From positions 85,539,703 to 85,603,702 of the forward strand of contig NC_037681.1 of assembly GCF_003255815.1 (NCBI RefSeq): a DNA stretch of 64,000 bases. Reading direction: 5' to 3'. Position 1 is the stretch's first letter. Each line of letters opens with the position of its first letter. Both the position numbers and the translations under genes were made by a program. Below, one piece after another: positions 42,558 to 54,264 of this stretch. This DNA is from Theropithecus gelada (taxonomy: Eukaryota; Chordata; Mammalia; Primates; Cercopithecidae). The notes beneath the pieces are model-generated. The model did no database searches. It saw nothing but the letters and a program-made list of their open reading frames with translations, and had not been told where the DNA came from.

Positions 42558-43172
42558 ACATTCTGGCCATGGTCACCTCTCTTCCTCAGTATCAGAACCC
42601 TGGCTTTGCTTGGGAAAAAGGGGATCAGGGCCACACGCTCAGGACTGAGGAGAGGCCGACAGAAGGACTCAGGGCCACTGAGATCACAGAGCTGCTGCAC
42701 CTGCCCTGACCTGCAAACCTCTAGTCTAGGCTTGTGCTAATTTGCTGAAGCTGCTGCTTTCAGGTTCCTGCTATTTACAACTGAATCCATTCTCTACCGG
42801 TGAACCTGGGGACAGGGAGTTCTGAAAACACCAGGTTTGTCCTGGTTGGAGAAGTGTGAAATTTGTCTCTTGCAGGAACCAAGCACATGGGCTGTCATAC
42901 AGGCAAGGGGCCAGGGTTCAGAGCTAGATTTCTGGTTTCAGTTTCTCTGCAGGGCTGGGACAGGCCAGCTGGGCCAGGCCATGGGTGAAGTGGGCGGGCT
43001 CTGACCAGAGTGCCAGGGGTGCCATCCCAGGTGTCCATGCCTTGCCCCCTGCTTCGGTCTTGGCTGCTTTCTCCCAGGACCTGGCAGTTGACAACTCTCT
43101 CCCATGACAAAGAGTTTGGGCCTGGGTGGCTCCAGTGTCAGTTCAGTGACTCAATAACATCACCAAGGACCC
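42558..43172. other. Unique DNA, no feature recognised
   Basis: About 0.6 kb, GC-rich. No gene recognised. Confidence 0.4.
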
Positions 43173-43184
43173 TGGCTTTTTATT

Positions 43185-43472
43185 TTTATTTTTGTATTTT
43201 TTTGAGACGGAGTTTCACTCTTGTTGCCCAGGTTGTGGTGCAGTGGCGCAATCTCGGTTCACTGCAAACTCCGCGTCCTGGGTTCAAGCAATTCTCCTGC
43301 CTCAGTCTCTCTAGTAGCTGGGATTACAGGCATGCACCACCACGCCCAGCTAATTTTGTATTTTTAGTAGAGATGGGGTTTCACCATGTTGGTGACTCCT
43401 GACCTCAGGTGATGTGCTTGCCTTGGCCTCCCAAAGTGCTGGGATTCAAGGCCTGAGCCACCACACCTTGAA
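43185..43472 (-). mobile_element. Alu element
   Basis: Minus-strand Alu with a small deletion near 43391 (the AGGCTGGTCTCGAA block is missing). TGGCTTTTTATT and TGGCTTTTTAATT flank it. Confidence 0.93.
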
Positions 43473-43494
43473 TGGCTTTTTAATTCATTAATTA

Positions 43495-44195
43495 ATTCAG
43501 TAAAGATTTGTTGAATACCTATTAGATGCCAGGTGCTGCTCTAGGTGTCGGGGAAGTGGACCAGGGTGTTGCTCTCTGGAAGTTCACGTTTGTGCGTGTG
43601 TGAGTGTGGGTGAGCATGTGAGTGAGACAGTGTGAGGGTGTGCATGTATCAGGGAGCGTGAGTGAGTGCATATGAGTGCGACTGTGTGTGTGTGAGAGTG
43701 CATGTGAGCATGAGGAAGTGTAAGAGTGTGTGTGTGAGAATAAACAAGTCCTTAAAGTGTGAAGGGCTAATATGTACTCGGAAAAACAATAAGGCAGGAA
43801 AAGGGAATAGAATGGTTAAGAAGGGGGTGCATTAGAAAGAGGGTGGTCAGAGAATGCCTCTCCAAGGTGGTGACATTTACACAGGGAGCTGAAGCAAGTG
43901 GGTGAACAGGCCAGGTGTCTGGGCTGAGATCACTCCGGGCTGAGAGCAGCCCAGGTGAAGCAGAACAGCCAGGGCAGAGGCCATGAGGCTGGAGTGTGCT
44001 GGAACATTCAAGGATCAGCAAGGAAGCCAGAGGTTGGCTTGGAGGGAGGGAGGGGGAGAGTAAAAGGATGAGATCAAAGAGGCAGCGGGGAGTCAGATCA
44101 CATGGGGCTTTACGGATTTGGAATTTTATTCGTGGAGAGGGAGGGAGCCACTAGTGGGTTTTGAGGAGAGGAGCAATGAGTTCTGACTTCCGAAC
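43495..44195 (-). mobile_element. L2 3' part with an internal GT-rich tract
   Basis: Starts with the reversed L2 3' end (TTTGTTGAATACCTATTAGA, GCCAGGTGCTGCTCTAGG) and later has GGTGGTGACATTTACACAGG, AGGCCATGAGGCTGGAG and GGAATTTTATTCG, in reversed L2 order over 700 bases. Confidence 0.75.
43585..43738. repeat. Degenerate (TG/GAGTG)n tract
   Basis: About 150 bases of GTGTG, GAGTG and GCATGTGAG units inside the L2 copy. Confidence 0.85.
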
Positions 44196-44199
44196 AGAG

Positions 44200-44880
44200 T
44201 CATCCTCACTACTGTGCACAGAACATTCTGAGGGACCCTCACCATCCTCTGCTCCGGCATCCTCAGTGTTTTGGCTTTACCTTTAGACTTCTGTCCTCCA
44301 GGTCACAGGATGGTTGCCATGGCTCCAAATGTGACATGTACACCTCACTCACGTCCAGGCCGCTGATATCTGCAGATGAAACTAGATCACACCACAGATT
44401 TACGTTACTGTGAATTCACTGACCCCAGCCTCACTCGGCTCTCAATATTGCCTGGAAAACCTCCTCTATCTCCCCAGCAAGATTTAGCCCGTTCTCCCCA
44501 GCAGCTATTTCCAATTATCATCATTTTCTTCAAACCTGCAATACCACTACTGTCCTCTCAGCAGATGGTCAACCTCTTATTTCACAGAAAAAAAACCAGA
44601 AATCATTAGGTGGAAATCCCCTCAGCTGCCACCAAACCTATCATGAGGCTCTTGTCAGCATCTGCGTCATCGCCCTGCTTCCTCCGTGTGAGGCGGCCCT
44701 CACAGGTGTAAAGGCAGTCCGTCCTGGGCTTCTCCCATGCCACCCCCTCCAGCACATTCTCAGGGATGCATCCTATTGCTCACCTCCTCTTTCCCTCCTG
44801 TGTTTTCAACATCTTCCTTCTCTACTGGCTTCTTCCCATCTTTTCCCCAGTCTTAAAAAGAAATAAACAAACAAATGCTA
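44200..44880. other. Unique DNA, no feature recognised
   Basis: About 0.7 kb with no recognised gene or repeat. Confidence 0.4.
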
Positions 44881-44930
44881 AGTTAGAGACACCAAGCACA
44901 AAAGGTCACACACTGTAGGATTCCATTTAT

Positions 44931-44953
44931 TTTCTATTCTCTCTCTCTCTCTC

Positions 44954-44992
<39 letters not shown>

Positions 44993-45101
44993 GTAATTTT
45001 AGTAGAGACAAGGGCTTGCTTGAACTCCTAAGGTTAAGTGATCCTCCCGCTTCAACCTCCCTAAGTGCTGGGATTACAGGTGTGACCCACCACGCCCAGC
45101 C
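44931..45101 (-). mobile_element. Alu monomer with microsatellite tail
   Basis: A left-arm Alu piece of about 105 bases (45101-44997 on minus), internally deleted, whose tail became a (TA)n and (CT)n microsatellite (44938-44996). The perfect 14-bp AGGATTCCATTTAT lies at 44917-44930 and 45102-45115. Confidence 0.9.
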
Positions 45102-45323
45102 AGGATTCCATTTATATGAAATATTCAGTACAGGTAAATTCATAAAGACAGCAGATTAGTGGTTGCCTGGGGCTGAGGGGAGGGGGAATGGGAAGTGACT
45201 GCTTATTGTATATGGAATCTTTTTAGCAGATGATGAAACGTTTTGGAACCAGAGAGAAGTGATGGCTGCACAACACTGTGAATGTACTGAATGCCACTGC
45301 ATGCTTTAAAATGGCTAATTTTG

Positions 45324-45649
45324 ACCGGGCACGGTGGCTCACATCCATAGTCCCAGCACTTTGGGAGGCTGAGGCAGGCTGATCACTTGAGGTCAGGAGT
45401 TTGAGACCAGCTTGGCCAACATGGCAAAACCCCATCTCTACTAAACATACAAAAATTACCCAAGTGTGGTGGCGGGCGCCTGTAATCCCAGCTACTCAGG
45501 AGGCTGAGGCAGGAGAATCGCTTAAACCTGGGAGGCAGAGGTTGCAGTGAGCAGAGATCAAGCAGTGGCTGTACTCCAGTCTAGGTGACAGAGTAAGACT
45601 CTGTCTATAAAATAAAATAAAATAAAATAAAATAAAATAAAATAAAATA
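45324..45649 (+). mobile_element. Alu element with (AAAAT)n tail
   Basis: Full-length Alu; AAAATGGCTAATTTT (45309-45323) and AAAATGGTTAATTTT (45650-45664) flank it. The tail is a regular AAAAT microsatellite. Confidence 0.94.
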
Positions 45650-45714
45650 AAATGGTTAATTTTATGTTATGTGGATTTCACCTCAATAGTAATAAGAAAC
45701 AGACTCAATTTCAT

Positions 45715-45800
45715 ATTGTCTTCAGACACCTCAAACCTAATATGGTTAAAATTCAGCTCACCAATTGGCCCCTCGCTCCCTATTTCAGTCAGTGGTGTCT
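45715..45800 (+). mobile_element. L2 ORF2 fragment
   Basis: CAGACACCTCAAACCTAATA followed by AATTCAGCTCACC is the L2 pattern. Confidence 0.6.
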
Positions 45801-46009
45801 GGTCCACAACGTGTGGCCATACAGGTTGTAGCCGGCACAGAGGCCTCTAGCCAGGAGGAGTGTGGGAGACAGAATCCAGCCCATGTCACTCATAGGCTGT
45901 CACCTTGGCAATAGCTATCCCTGCTCAGCGGGCCCTGTTTCTAACTCTCACAAAGGTACCTTATGGACTGGAGGTAGACTAGAAATAGAATTGCATGGCC
46001 CACCATTGT

Positions 46010-46170
46010 CGTGCGAGGCAGACACCTGAGCCTCATTCTTGACCTTTCTTTGAGCACACAGAACCATCACCCACACCATCCAGTCAATTACTAAGTCTTG
46101 TCAATTCTTTCTGTCCTCCTCCCTCCAATGCCACCAACCTGACCGGGCCACCATTATCTCTCACCTACAA
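46010..46170 (+). mobile_element. L2 ORF2 fragment
   Basis: CATTCTTGACCTTTCTTTGA, CCAGTCAATTACTAAGTCTT and GGCCACCATTATCTCTCACC follow L2 order, downstream of the previous piece. Confidence 0.65.
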
Positions 46171-46639
46171 ATGTGGAGAACATAGATCTCCCATCCTTGT
46201 GCTTCTAGGATTAACGCTTATGGCCAACTCACCTGGGGTGACAGGTGTCCTTGTTTCTCCATTAGGTGGAGCTCAGCAATGGAAAGACCATGGTAAGTGC
46301 CGGGGCCTCAGCCTCTTCTTCCCCTCCTCATCCTGGCCACAGGAAGGCAGTGATTCTCCAGAGGAGACCCAGATGGATGCCTGCGTGGCTGACCCAGGCC
46401 TAGATAGGAGGGAACCATTGGGCAAGGAGTGCTTGGAAACCCATTTGGCCCTCACGACAAAGGCATATTTGCCAACTGTTTATACAGGAATAAAGGTGAG
46501 GTTTGGCTTCCACAAGGAGGCCACCTTTGTCTATTTCTCAAACTGCTTTCACAGTGAGAATGAAAACCAAAAAAAAAAAGAGCCTGGATTACTAATCTAG
46601 AATTTTTATAAGGTTTCGGTTTCCATTTTCTTGCCAAAG

Positions 46640-46960
46640 TGATCCTTCTGACATGCAAATCCAATCCAATCATTCTGTTTCCCCTGAACAAAACCACACC
46701 CTGACATCTCATTGCCCTCATGATAAAATCCAACTCTTTAACAGGGCCTGAAGTACCCTGGGTGATCTGGTCCATGTTTAGCTCTCCAGACGTAACTCTC
46801 ACCACTTCCTTCCTTGCCCTCTCTGCTTGTTGGGCAGCCATGGAATTGCACCATCGAGGTCCCCTGCTGCAGGGAGCAGTCAAGTGACAGCCACAGCTCC
46901 TGCCCTTTGGGATCCCTCACTGCATCCCTCCAAAGCCACATGTCCTCTGAGCTAATTCCA
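46640..46960 (+). mobile_element. L2 3' fragment
   Basis: CATTGCCCTCATGATAAAAT and GTGATCTGGTCCATG are L2 hallmarks. Confidence 0.7.
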
Positions 46961-47224
46961 GCCAAAGGCTGAGCATAGCATGGCACTAGCTTCTGCCTGA
47001 TGGGGAATTCCTCTGAGGGCCAGCTTTGGCTCAGGGACTCCCCATCTGCCTGGCCAAAACCTTCTTAGAACCATGTGCAGTCTGAGACTTTCGTCTCCAA
47101 TCATCCTTCCTGCCCTGGCTCCTTCCACCGGGTCAGACCCACATCATGATTCAGCAGAAAACTCCTCTTCTCGCCGCCTGCTCCTCCTGCTCTGTTAATG
47201 AACATGCCTGTCATACAGAACTAC

Positions 47225-47360
47225 CTCCCATCACGTTCTGCTCTCTTCCCCTGGCTTTGTATGTGCTGCTCCCTCTGCCTGAAAGATTCTCTCCCTGACC
47301 CTTTCCCTGGCCAGCCTCTATGCACCCTACAGGATCCAGCTTAGTGGTCACTTCATTCAC
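47225..47360 (+). mobile_element. L2 3' fragment
   Basis: TGCTGCTCCCTCTGCCTGAA and CTACAGGATCCAGCTTAGTG, the next L2 block in order. Confidence 0.65.
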
Positions 47361-47369
47361 CAGAGACAG

Positions 47370-47760
47370 GCATTGATGGCTCACTGAGGCCCAGGCATTG
47401 TTCTGGGGGGCACTGGGGATGCAATAAGGAATACAAAATAGGTAAAGCCCCTGCTTTCACCAAGCTTATTTTGTGGTGAGTAAATGGTCAATAAACATAT
47501 TTTTCAAAACAGATCCACAATCCGCTGGTAGAAAAGATCAGTACTATCAAGAGAATAAAGCAGCATGAGGGCATGGAATGGAATGATAAAGGCGGTGGGG
47601 TGGGGGGAGATTGTTTTAGACAGAAAGATTGGAGAAGGCTCCTTGTGGAGGTGATGACTGAGCAGAGTCCTAAATAACATGAATGAGCAAGTCATGGAGT
47701 CATCCGGGCAAAGCTCTTTCCAGGCCAGGGGAAGGCATCCAGACAGCAGAGGGCAGCTGC
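47370..47760 (-). mobile_element. L2 3' part, opposite orientation
   Basis: GCATTGTTCTGGGGGGCACT, GAAGGCTCCTTGTGGAGGTG and GCAAAGCTCTTTCCAGG are reversed L2 blocks. Confidence 0.7.
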
Positions 47761-47999
47761 AGGGGCCTGCCGCTCATGGCTCTGGGGTGAGTGCCCTTTC
47801 TGTGGGCTCCTGCAGCCCCTCTTGCTTCCCTAGCAGAGGGCACGTGCACTAGTTAAGGGAAACTGTTTGACTGGTCTGCCTCCCCTTCGGACAGCAACTT
47901 GGTGAGGACAGGACACTTGCTCGTCAGCCTAACTTGTTAGTACCCTATTCCCTGAGCCTTGCACAGCTCTCGATGTGCAGTAAGTTCTGATGGCTGAAT

Positions 48000-48195
48000 G
48001 CATAATTACAATAATAGCTGTCCATTCATACAGTGTGCCTGGTTCTGTGCTAAAGGTTTCACTCATATTTTCTCACTTAGAATTCCTAATAGCAAAGTAG
48101 GTAGCATTATCATCCCCAGGTGTACAGCCACAGTAGGCTAGTCACACTTTCTCTGCCAGGCCCAAGGAAACAGGCACAGAGAATTTAAATCACAT
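48000..48195 (-). mobile_element. MIR element
   Basis: GTGCCTGGTTCTGTGCTAAA, GTAGGTAGCATTATCATCCC and GAAACAGGCACAGAGAATTT. Confidence 0.75.
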
Positions 48196-48238
48196 ATCAT
48201 GGCTCTACAGCTGAAAAGTGTATTTCAAAATGTATAAA

Positions 48239-48490
48239 GGCTGGGTGTGGTGGCTCACACCTGTAATCCCAGCACTTTGGGAGTCTGAGGTGGGAAGCTT
48301 GCTTGAGGCCAGGAATTCAAGACCATCCTGGGCAAGATAGTGAGACTGTCTTTACAAAAAAAAAAAAAAAAAAATTTAATTAGCTGGGTGTGGGGGTACA
48401 CGCCTGTGGTCCCAGCTACTCAGGAGGCTGAGAGAGGAGGTTCACTTGGGTCCAGGAGTTTGAGGCTGCAGTGAGCTTTGATCACAATCA
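48239..48490 (+). mobile_element. Alu element, 3'-truncated
   Basis: Full left arm and most of the right arm, stopping at GAGCTTTGATCACAATC with no tail. Confidence 0.92.
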
Positions 48491-49054
48491 GAGGCAGGGG
48501 GTGCCCCCAGCAGGGTGTGATTTTTGAAGGTGGAATTCTAACAGAAGGCTCTTAGCATGTTAGGGTCAGAAGGGACGTTTAGAAGATCCTACCCCATCTG
48601 TTGCACACAGGGACACTGAGTCAGAAGGCTGAAGTGACTCTGAGGCTGCCTTACTATTTGCTCAAGCTTAAACTTGACAACAAGGATTACAAAAGCCATT
48701 TGATAAGAGGCCTGGCACTGCTTAACTGAAATGAGAAAACATGTTGCTGTAAGGATGATTATGTAAAGAAGGGATGCGGTTCACAGACTGGCCTTGCCCG
48801 TGTCTGCTGGAGCCCTGCCACAGTGACTCCAACATCCTGCCCACGCTGGCAAGCCCCGGCAGCCTTGGCCTGCTCTTTGCCTTAGCGTTGCCATGCTGCT
48901 TGCTGCACTGCCAACTGAACCCATGTGCCGGCCACTCCCTGCCACTTTGGCAGTTCCTCTGGTGCTCCTGGCAGTGCCAGACACTATGCCATGGTTCAGG
49001 CTTTCCCCACCCCTGGAGCAAAAGAAACGTGCAAAAGGCCCATCGTTCTTACCA
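48491..49054. other. Unique DNA, no gene recognised
   Basis: About 0.56 kb, GC-rich from 48785 to 49010 with overlapping open frames on both strands. The longest runs into MIR sequence and has no domain, so I do not call a gene. Confidence 0.45.
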
Positions 49055-49170
49055 CGGGAGAGGATGTATTCAGCCCCATCATTTTACAGCAGTGAAAACT
49101 GAGTCCATGAGGGGTGACGTGACTTGCCCAAGGTTCCAAAGCTGGTTGGGGGCAGAGCCTAAGCAAGACT
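49055..49170 (-). mobile_element. MIR fragment
   Basis: CATCATTTTACAGCAGTGAA and CTTGCCCAAGGTTCCAAAGC. Confidence 0.75.
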
Positions 49171-49319
49171 CCTGTTCATGGTTTCTTCCTCCTTTGGGGC
49201 TTCTGCCTCCTCTCTGGCTCTCTTCTCTAGTGATCCCCATGCTGCTTCCGTCTCCCTGTCCTCGCCCAAGGCCCCAGCATTAGTCCCGGCCACCATCCCT
49301 CATGCCCCATCATCTCCTC

Positions 49320-49560
49320 TCTCAGCCTCTGCTCTCCTCTTGCCCCTCCAATCTATTCTCAAAAAAATAAGTCAGGTCACATTACTTCCCTACCAAAAGC
49401 CCCTGATCACTCTGCCTCACCCAGAGGAGGGATCCTTGGCATGGCATTCTGGTCCTCCCCAGCCCAGTCCCAACTGACCTCTTCAGGTTCATTCCTAAGG
49501 CATCCCTACACACCCCTGATATTCCAGCCACACTACTCAACTACCCCATAGACTGCTGCG
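49320..49560 (+). mobile_element. L2 fragment
   Basis: TCCAATCTATTCTCAAAAAA and GTCAGGTCACATTACTTCCC correspond to an L2 block. Confidence 0.6.
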
Positions 49561-50459
49561 AGGATTAAATAACGTCTGATAAGCGGACAGCACCTGGAGT
49601 GTAGTAAGAGCTGTCACCTGTGTGGGCTGGGCACTTTTCCAGCAGACTGACTTCTAGAGCCCACCTGAGCTGGCTAGTGGGCGAGCACTGCTCTGCTGTC
49701 TGAGCCCAGACACATGTCCTTAGCTGTGACCCTGGCCAGACCCTCACCTCCCCAGGTCCAGGTTACATGCCCCAAGAAAAAAGGTACAATGAAGAACCCC
49801 TCCGCTGTCCACCATTTCTCAGAAACTTTTTCATTTTTTGAGAAAAAAATTGATGTGGTTCCTATGAAATGGCTGCATGGTTTATTATTAGTTCCTGACC
49901 CTCAAGAGCAGCGGGGAGCCACTGTCCCTCTTGGGTCCCCACCGTCATAGCTGCAGGTCTCAACCTGGGGCTGGGGAAAGACCCCTGAATATTCCCCACA
50001 GGGGCACAGGGGCGGAATGGGCCGTAGGTGCTCTTTGTGTTCTAGCTACTCATTTGCACAGGAGGCACTTGCAGCCTTACAGGCTAAGGCATAAGAGCCC
50101 AGTTTCATGAATGCATCATATCACACCCAGAGGTGAGCTGTGGGCAGTGAGCAGTCCCAGTCGCAGCCTCCATGATGAAGGCAGATTCCTACCTGCTCTG
50201 AAAACCTGGCAGCTCTTGGCTCATGAGGTTATCCACCTGTCTGTCTGTCCATCCATCCAATCATCCGTCCATTTCTCCAGGGGACATTAACTTTGCCTCT
50301 TTTCCATGTTTATTTGCTGAAAAAAACCCAGTGGAAGAATAAAGAAGATCAGAAAAGCAAACCAGCTCTCCAAAACTCACTTTGATTTTTCCTTTCTCCT
50401 CCCTCTTTCTTTTTTTCCTTTCTTATACCTGGGGCACATATGGGGTGTCATGCAAGATA
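49561..50459. other. Unique DNA, no feature recognised
   Basis: About 0.9 kb; a short CTGT/CATC microsatellite at 50233-50268 is the only pattern. Confidence 0.45.
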
Positions 50460-51080
50460 AATTACAAATAAGGATGAATTCAATTATCTCCCCTTTGTTA
50501 TAGTTCATTCAGTTTCTGAAATATTTCAAACAAATGGACAAGTATGGAGAATAACGTAACAGTCATGAAAGACCCATCGTCTGCTCCAGTGAACATTAGC
50601 TTTTCACCATATTTGCTTCGAGGTTTTTGTTTTCTTAGGAAACAAAATGCCATGGGTCCAGTTGAAGTTGCCTTCCTCAACATCACTCTGCCTCCTTTCT
50701 CTACAAGCTCTTCCCATCCAGTGTGGTGTCTTCCAGCAGGATTTAGGCTTTTACTAGGCCCCTAGGTTTAGACCCCATAAACAATACATAGGATACCCTA
50801 TAACAATACAACATATTGTTTATGGGAGTTTTGGATTTTGGATTTTATGGGCATGATATCATACTGTGTCTCCTTTTGCGACTTGCTTTTTAATTTTATT
50901 GGATTTTTAAAAGTTGCATGTGTAATACATGCTGGTTATAACAAGTTCAAGCAACACAGAGATAAAGGAAAAGTTAATCATCTCCACCTGCCTAACTCGA
51001 ATCCCACTGCTAACAGTTTAACAAACATCTTTCTGCACCTTTTCTGCTGCTCACACAAACATACACAGAGGCTTCATCAT
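50460..51080. mobile_element. Possible ancient LINE fragments
   Basis: AACAGTCATGAAAGACCCAT, AACATTAGCTTTTCACCATA and CCCACTGCTAACAGTTTAAC resemble old L1-class 3' sequence. Family and strand unresolved. Confidence 0.4.
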
Positions 51081-52049
51081 AAAAGCTCATGAAATGCTGA
51101 AGAAAGAGCCAGAGAAAGTTCAGGACAGGCCAGAGAGCATCTAGACCGGCAACATGAACAGACATGGCTCTCCTGTGCTACAGTAGTGAGAGGCAGCAGA
51201 GGAAGACATGAAACTTCCGCTGCTGTTAGCCCACATCCTGCTGGGTTTCCCCACTCACACCCCACACGTGACAGGCCCAGTGGTCTGAGAGGTGTCCAGG
51301 GTCAGCGGTGAGCAGTGTCCTTTCTATTAAATGTCCTTGGACCTGGCAAATAGGGAGGGTCCAGGCCATCACTTGCCAGCTGGGTGACCATGGCAAGCCT
51401 CTGCAGTAAAGGGGCAACAAGACCCCTGAAGTCCTTCCTGATTGATGATTGTCAATCAGATTGCTCTGACAGAGAGAGGAGCTGCTGGTGGGTCTGAGAC
51501 GTGGAAGAGCCTTTGGGAAGCTAGACTGTCGAAGCTTACACTCTGGCTTTAGGTGTGCCTGAGAAGGGATTCAAGGATGATATGTGTTTTCTGACTGCTC
51601 CATGAACCAGGAATGAGTACACTGGATGCCAAGCAAGTTTCCAAGTGTTGGATTTTGTTTGCTTGTTTGTTTTCTTCTCTTTTTACTTTTTAAAAGTGTA
51701 ATAGGACCAGGCATGTTATGCCCAGAGCTGGAATGGAATTTTTTTTTTTTTTTTTGCCCTTGCCAAAAGAAAAAACAGAATCAATCATTAGAGCTTACGT
51801 TTTTGTTTTCTTTCTTTTCAAAATTAGTTTCATGTCACTGCAAAGCAGTAAGAGAAACTGAATGCAAGAAGGCTTTGGTCAGCTCCATCTGGGAGGTCTG
51901 TTCACTTGTTGACCCTTGAGGCTGTAATAGCTTGGAGAGGAGCATAAACCTTGCTGGGACTTATAAATTGAGATTTGACATGATTTCTAAAGATCTCTCC
52001 AGTTGTTACATTCTATAATTCTTCGTTTCTTTTCTTTTTCCACATGTAT
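51081..52049. other. Unique DNA, no feature recognised
   Basis: About 1 kb; a T-run at 51739-51755 only. Confidence 0.4.
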
Positions 52050-52150
52050 TCATTCAACAAACTTTTTTTGAGTGCCTAGTATATGTCAATCATTGTTCTA
52101 ATAGCTGGGAATATCAGTGAAAAATCAGACAAACTCCCACCTCATGGAAC
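52050..52150 (-). mobile_element. L2 3' end fragment
   Basis: TTCATTCAACAAACTTTTTT, GAGTGCCTAGTATATGTCAA and the rest of the reversed L2 tail. Confidence 0.65.
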
Positions 52151-53300
52151 GAAGAACTCCTTACACACAATGTCGACACACAAGGACTTCCAGCTTCATC
52201 AATATTCCAATAATTCAGCCACGCACCTTTCAGAGTGTATGGATCCCCATGACACCCTCAAAGGGGACAGGTATTCCTAGTCCCCTTTTCCAAATGGGCA
52301 GACCAGGAACCACTACATGTAAGAATGGAACCTCAGAATGAACGATATTGTAGTCTCCAAGGAGACACAGCAGAGGTGGAATGCCCCAGATCTCACTTCC
52401 TGGAGCCTCTGTCCAGCTCATCTCACAGAATGGGAAAATCCGCTGTGCATGTCTTCCGATTTCATGCCAAGGAGAAGCTTAAGTTTCCAGACCTGACTCA
52501 AAAAGCCAGTGGTGAATTCTGAAAAATGATACTGGGTAAGAGAGGCTAGGATTCCTGACTCCTTGAGCAAATAAAGCTCCCTACCCTGCGTCATTTGTCC
52601 ATAATGTTTAAAACCCCATTTGGTATCCTTAAAGTTGAAAATAGCTCTCTCATTCTTCATTTTTCTCTTTCTTTCCTTTTCCCTGGCCTGGTATTGGCCC
52701 CAACAGCAGCAGTCTACAGCCCCTGTGCAGGCCAGGGCACTGACCCCTCCTCAGGCCCCAGTAGAGGGGCAGGTGGCCATTCAATCTCTTCCATCAATGC
52801 CTTCCAATACCAGCCCAGGGATTCCCTAAATTGCCCAATGGGGCCTTTCCAGGGCACTTAATAACTTGCCCATAGCCCTGGATCCCCTAGCTCTGGGATC
52901 CTGGCCAATATTCTCCAAACTCTTTTCATGAGCAATGAAAGGGCTCTTTAGTGTTGCAGTCAAATGCAGCATCTTTTCTCCCTTTTTCTTGGAGGGCTGT
53001 GAACCCCTTTTAGGCTGCTGCTGTCTCTCCAGCATGGCCCATCTATCAGAGAGTTCAGTTCCCGAGTGTGGGCCTGCTGGGTAAGAAGGGGGCTTCTGTG
53101 GTGACTGGGGACTTTGGAGCTCCCAACAAACTCTCAGGCAGCCTCAAGTTGGCAGCACAGACATAAGAGATTATCTGAACCGAATCTGCTCCTAAAAATA
53201 TGCTGCATAGAACACTTTAGTGTGTTCATGAAGATCATGGCAAAAAAAAAGAGGAAAATTTTAGGATAATAAGTGTCTATATTTCATTAAAATAGAGAAA
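52151..53300. other. Unique DNA, no gene recognised
   Basis: About 1.15 kb. At 52655-52690 a pyrimidine tract precedes CCAACAGCAGCAG, followed by a short open frame rich in Gln and Pro (to 52829). It may be chance. Confidence 0.4.
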
Positions 53301-53303
53301 CAG

Positions 53304-53462
53304 GGCGGGGTGTGGTGGCTCACACCTAGCCCATAAAACCTAGCACTTTGGGAGGCCAAGGTGGAAGAACTGCTTGAGGACAGGAGTTTGAGACCAGCCT
53401 GGACAACATATATCTGTATAAATTAAAATTTTAAAAAATAAAAAATGAAAAATAAATAAAAT
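53304..53462 (+). mobile_element. Alu monomer (FLAM-like)
   Basis: Left-arm monomer followed by an A-rich tail. AAAATAGAGAAA before and AAAATGGAGAAA after it are the diverged target duplication. Confidence 0.85.
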
Positions 53463-53580
53463 GGAGAAAATGATAATGCATTGCCAACCTATCCCAAAAC
53501 CTCAATCAATATCCTCTTAATCACTAAGACACTCAAACATTTATGTAAACATCCACCAAGGAGCTCTGAACAATAGAAAT

Positions 53581-54090
53581 CAGTGTTTCCCAGAGTATGA
53601 ACCTGGACCAGCAGCATTAGTATCACTTGGGAACTTGTAAAAAATGCAAATTATCAAGGGAGGGTATGGTGGCTCACACGTCTAATCCCAGCACTTTGGG
53701 AGGCCAAGGTGGGGGGATCATTTGAGCTCAGGAGTTCGAGATCAGCTTGGGCAACATGGTGAAACTTCATCTTTACAAAAAGTACCAAAAAGTTAGCCAG
53801 GCATGGTGGCACATGCCTGTGGTCCCAGCTACTCGGGAGGCTTAGTGGGAGGATGGCTGGAGCTGGAACCTGGGAGGCAGAGGTTGCAGTGAACCAAGAT
53901 CTCACCACTGCACTCCAGCATGGGCAACGGAGCCAGACCTTTTCTCAAAAAAAAAAAAAAAAAAAAGAAGCAAATTCTCAGACCCCACTCTAAACCTACT
54001 AAAGCAGACTCTGAGATGGGGTTCAGCAATCTGAGTTTTGGCAAAACCTCCAAGAGATTCTGATGCTTGCTGAGGTCTAAGAATCACTGA
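53581..54090 (+). mobile_element. MER5A-type hAT element, split by an Alu
   Basis: Left part CAGTGTTTCCCAGAGTATG and GACCAGCAGCATTAGTATCA; right part CAGACCCCACTCTAAACC, GAGATGGGGTTCAGCAATCT and TAAGAATCACTG. The Alu entered at AAAATGCAAATTATCAA (53641-53657), repeated as AAGAAGCAAATTCTCAG (53965-53981). Confidence 0.9.
53658..53964 (+). mobile_element. Alu element inside MER5A
   Basis: Full-length old Alu with an A tail, same orientation and same MER5A position as the Alus at 6535 and 21853. Confidence 0.93.
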
Positions 54091-54264
54091 TATAAAGCAT
54101 TGAACAATTATCTAATTATTTAACATTGGGTGAAATCATCAGTGGGTACCTTTGTGTTCAAGATACTATCATATTGGATTGAGTTATTAGATATGAACTA
54201 CATTTTACTTCTCCATCACAAAAAAATAAAAATAGTGACATCACTTATTAAGAATCCACAGTGA

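Larger units (their letters stand above)
44885..45690 (+). mobile_element. L1 3' UTR, split by two Alu-derived insertions
   Basis: The pieces AAAAGGTCACACACTGTAGG, GATTCCATTTATATGAAATA, AGTGGTTGCCTGGGGCTGAG and GGATTTCACCTCAATAG are the old L1 3' UTR order, broken at 44931-45101 and 45324-45649. Confidence 0.85.

Noticed and set aside
48774..49283. 169-codon open frame on plus with an overlapping frame on minus
   Set aside because: Cysteine- and leucine-rich low-information translation in GC-rich DNA that runs into MIR sequence.
52620..52829. Short open frame after a pyrimidine tract, possible exon
   Set aside because: The acceptor-like sequence is common in pyrimidine-rich DNA and no donor or neighbouring exon is visible.
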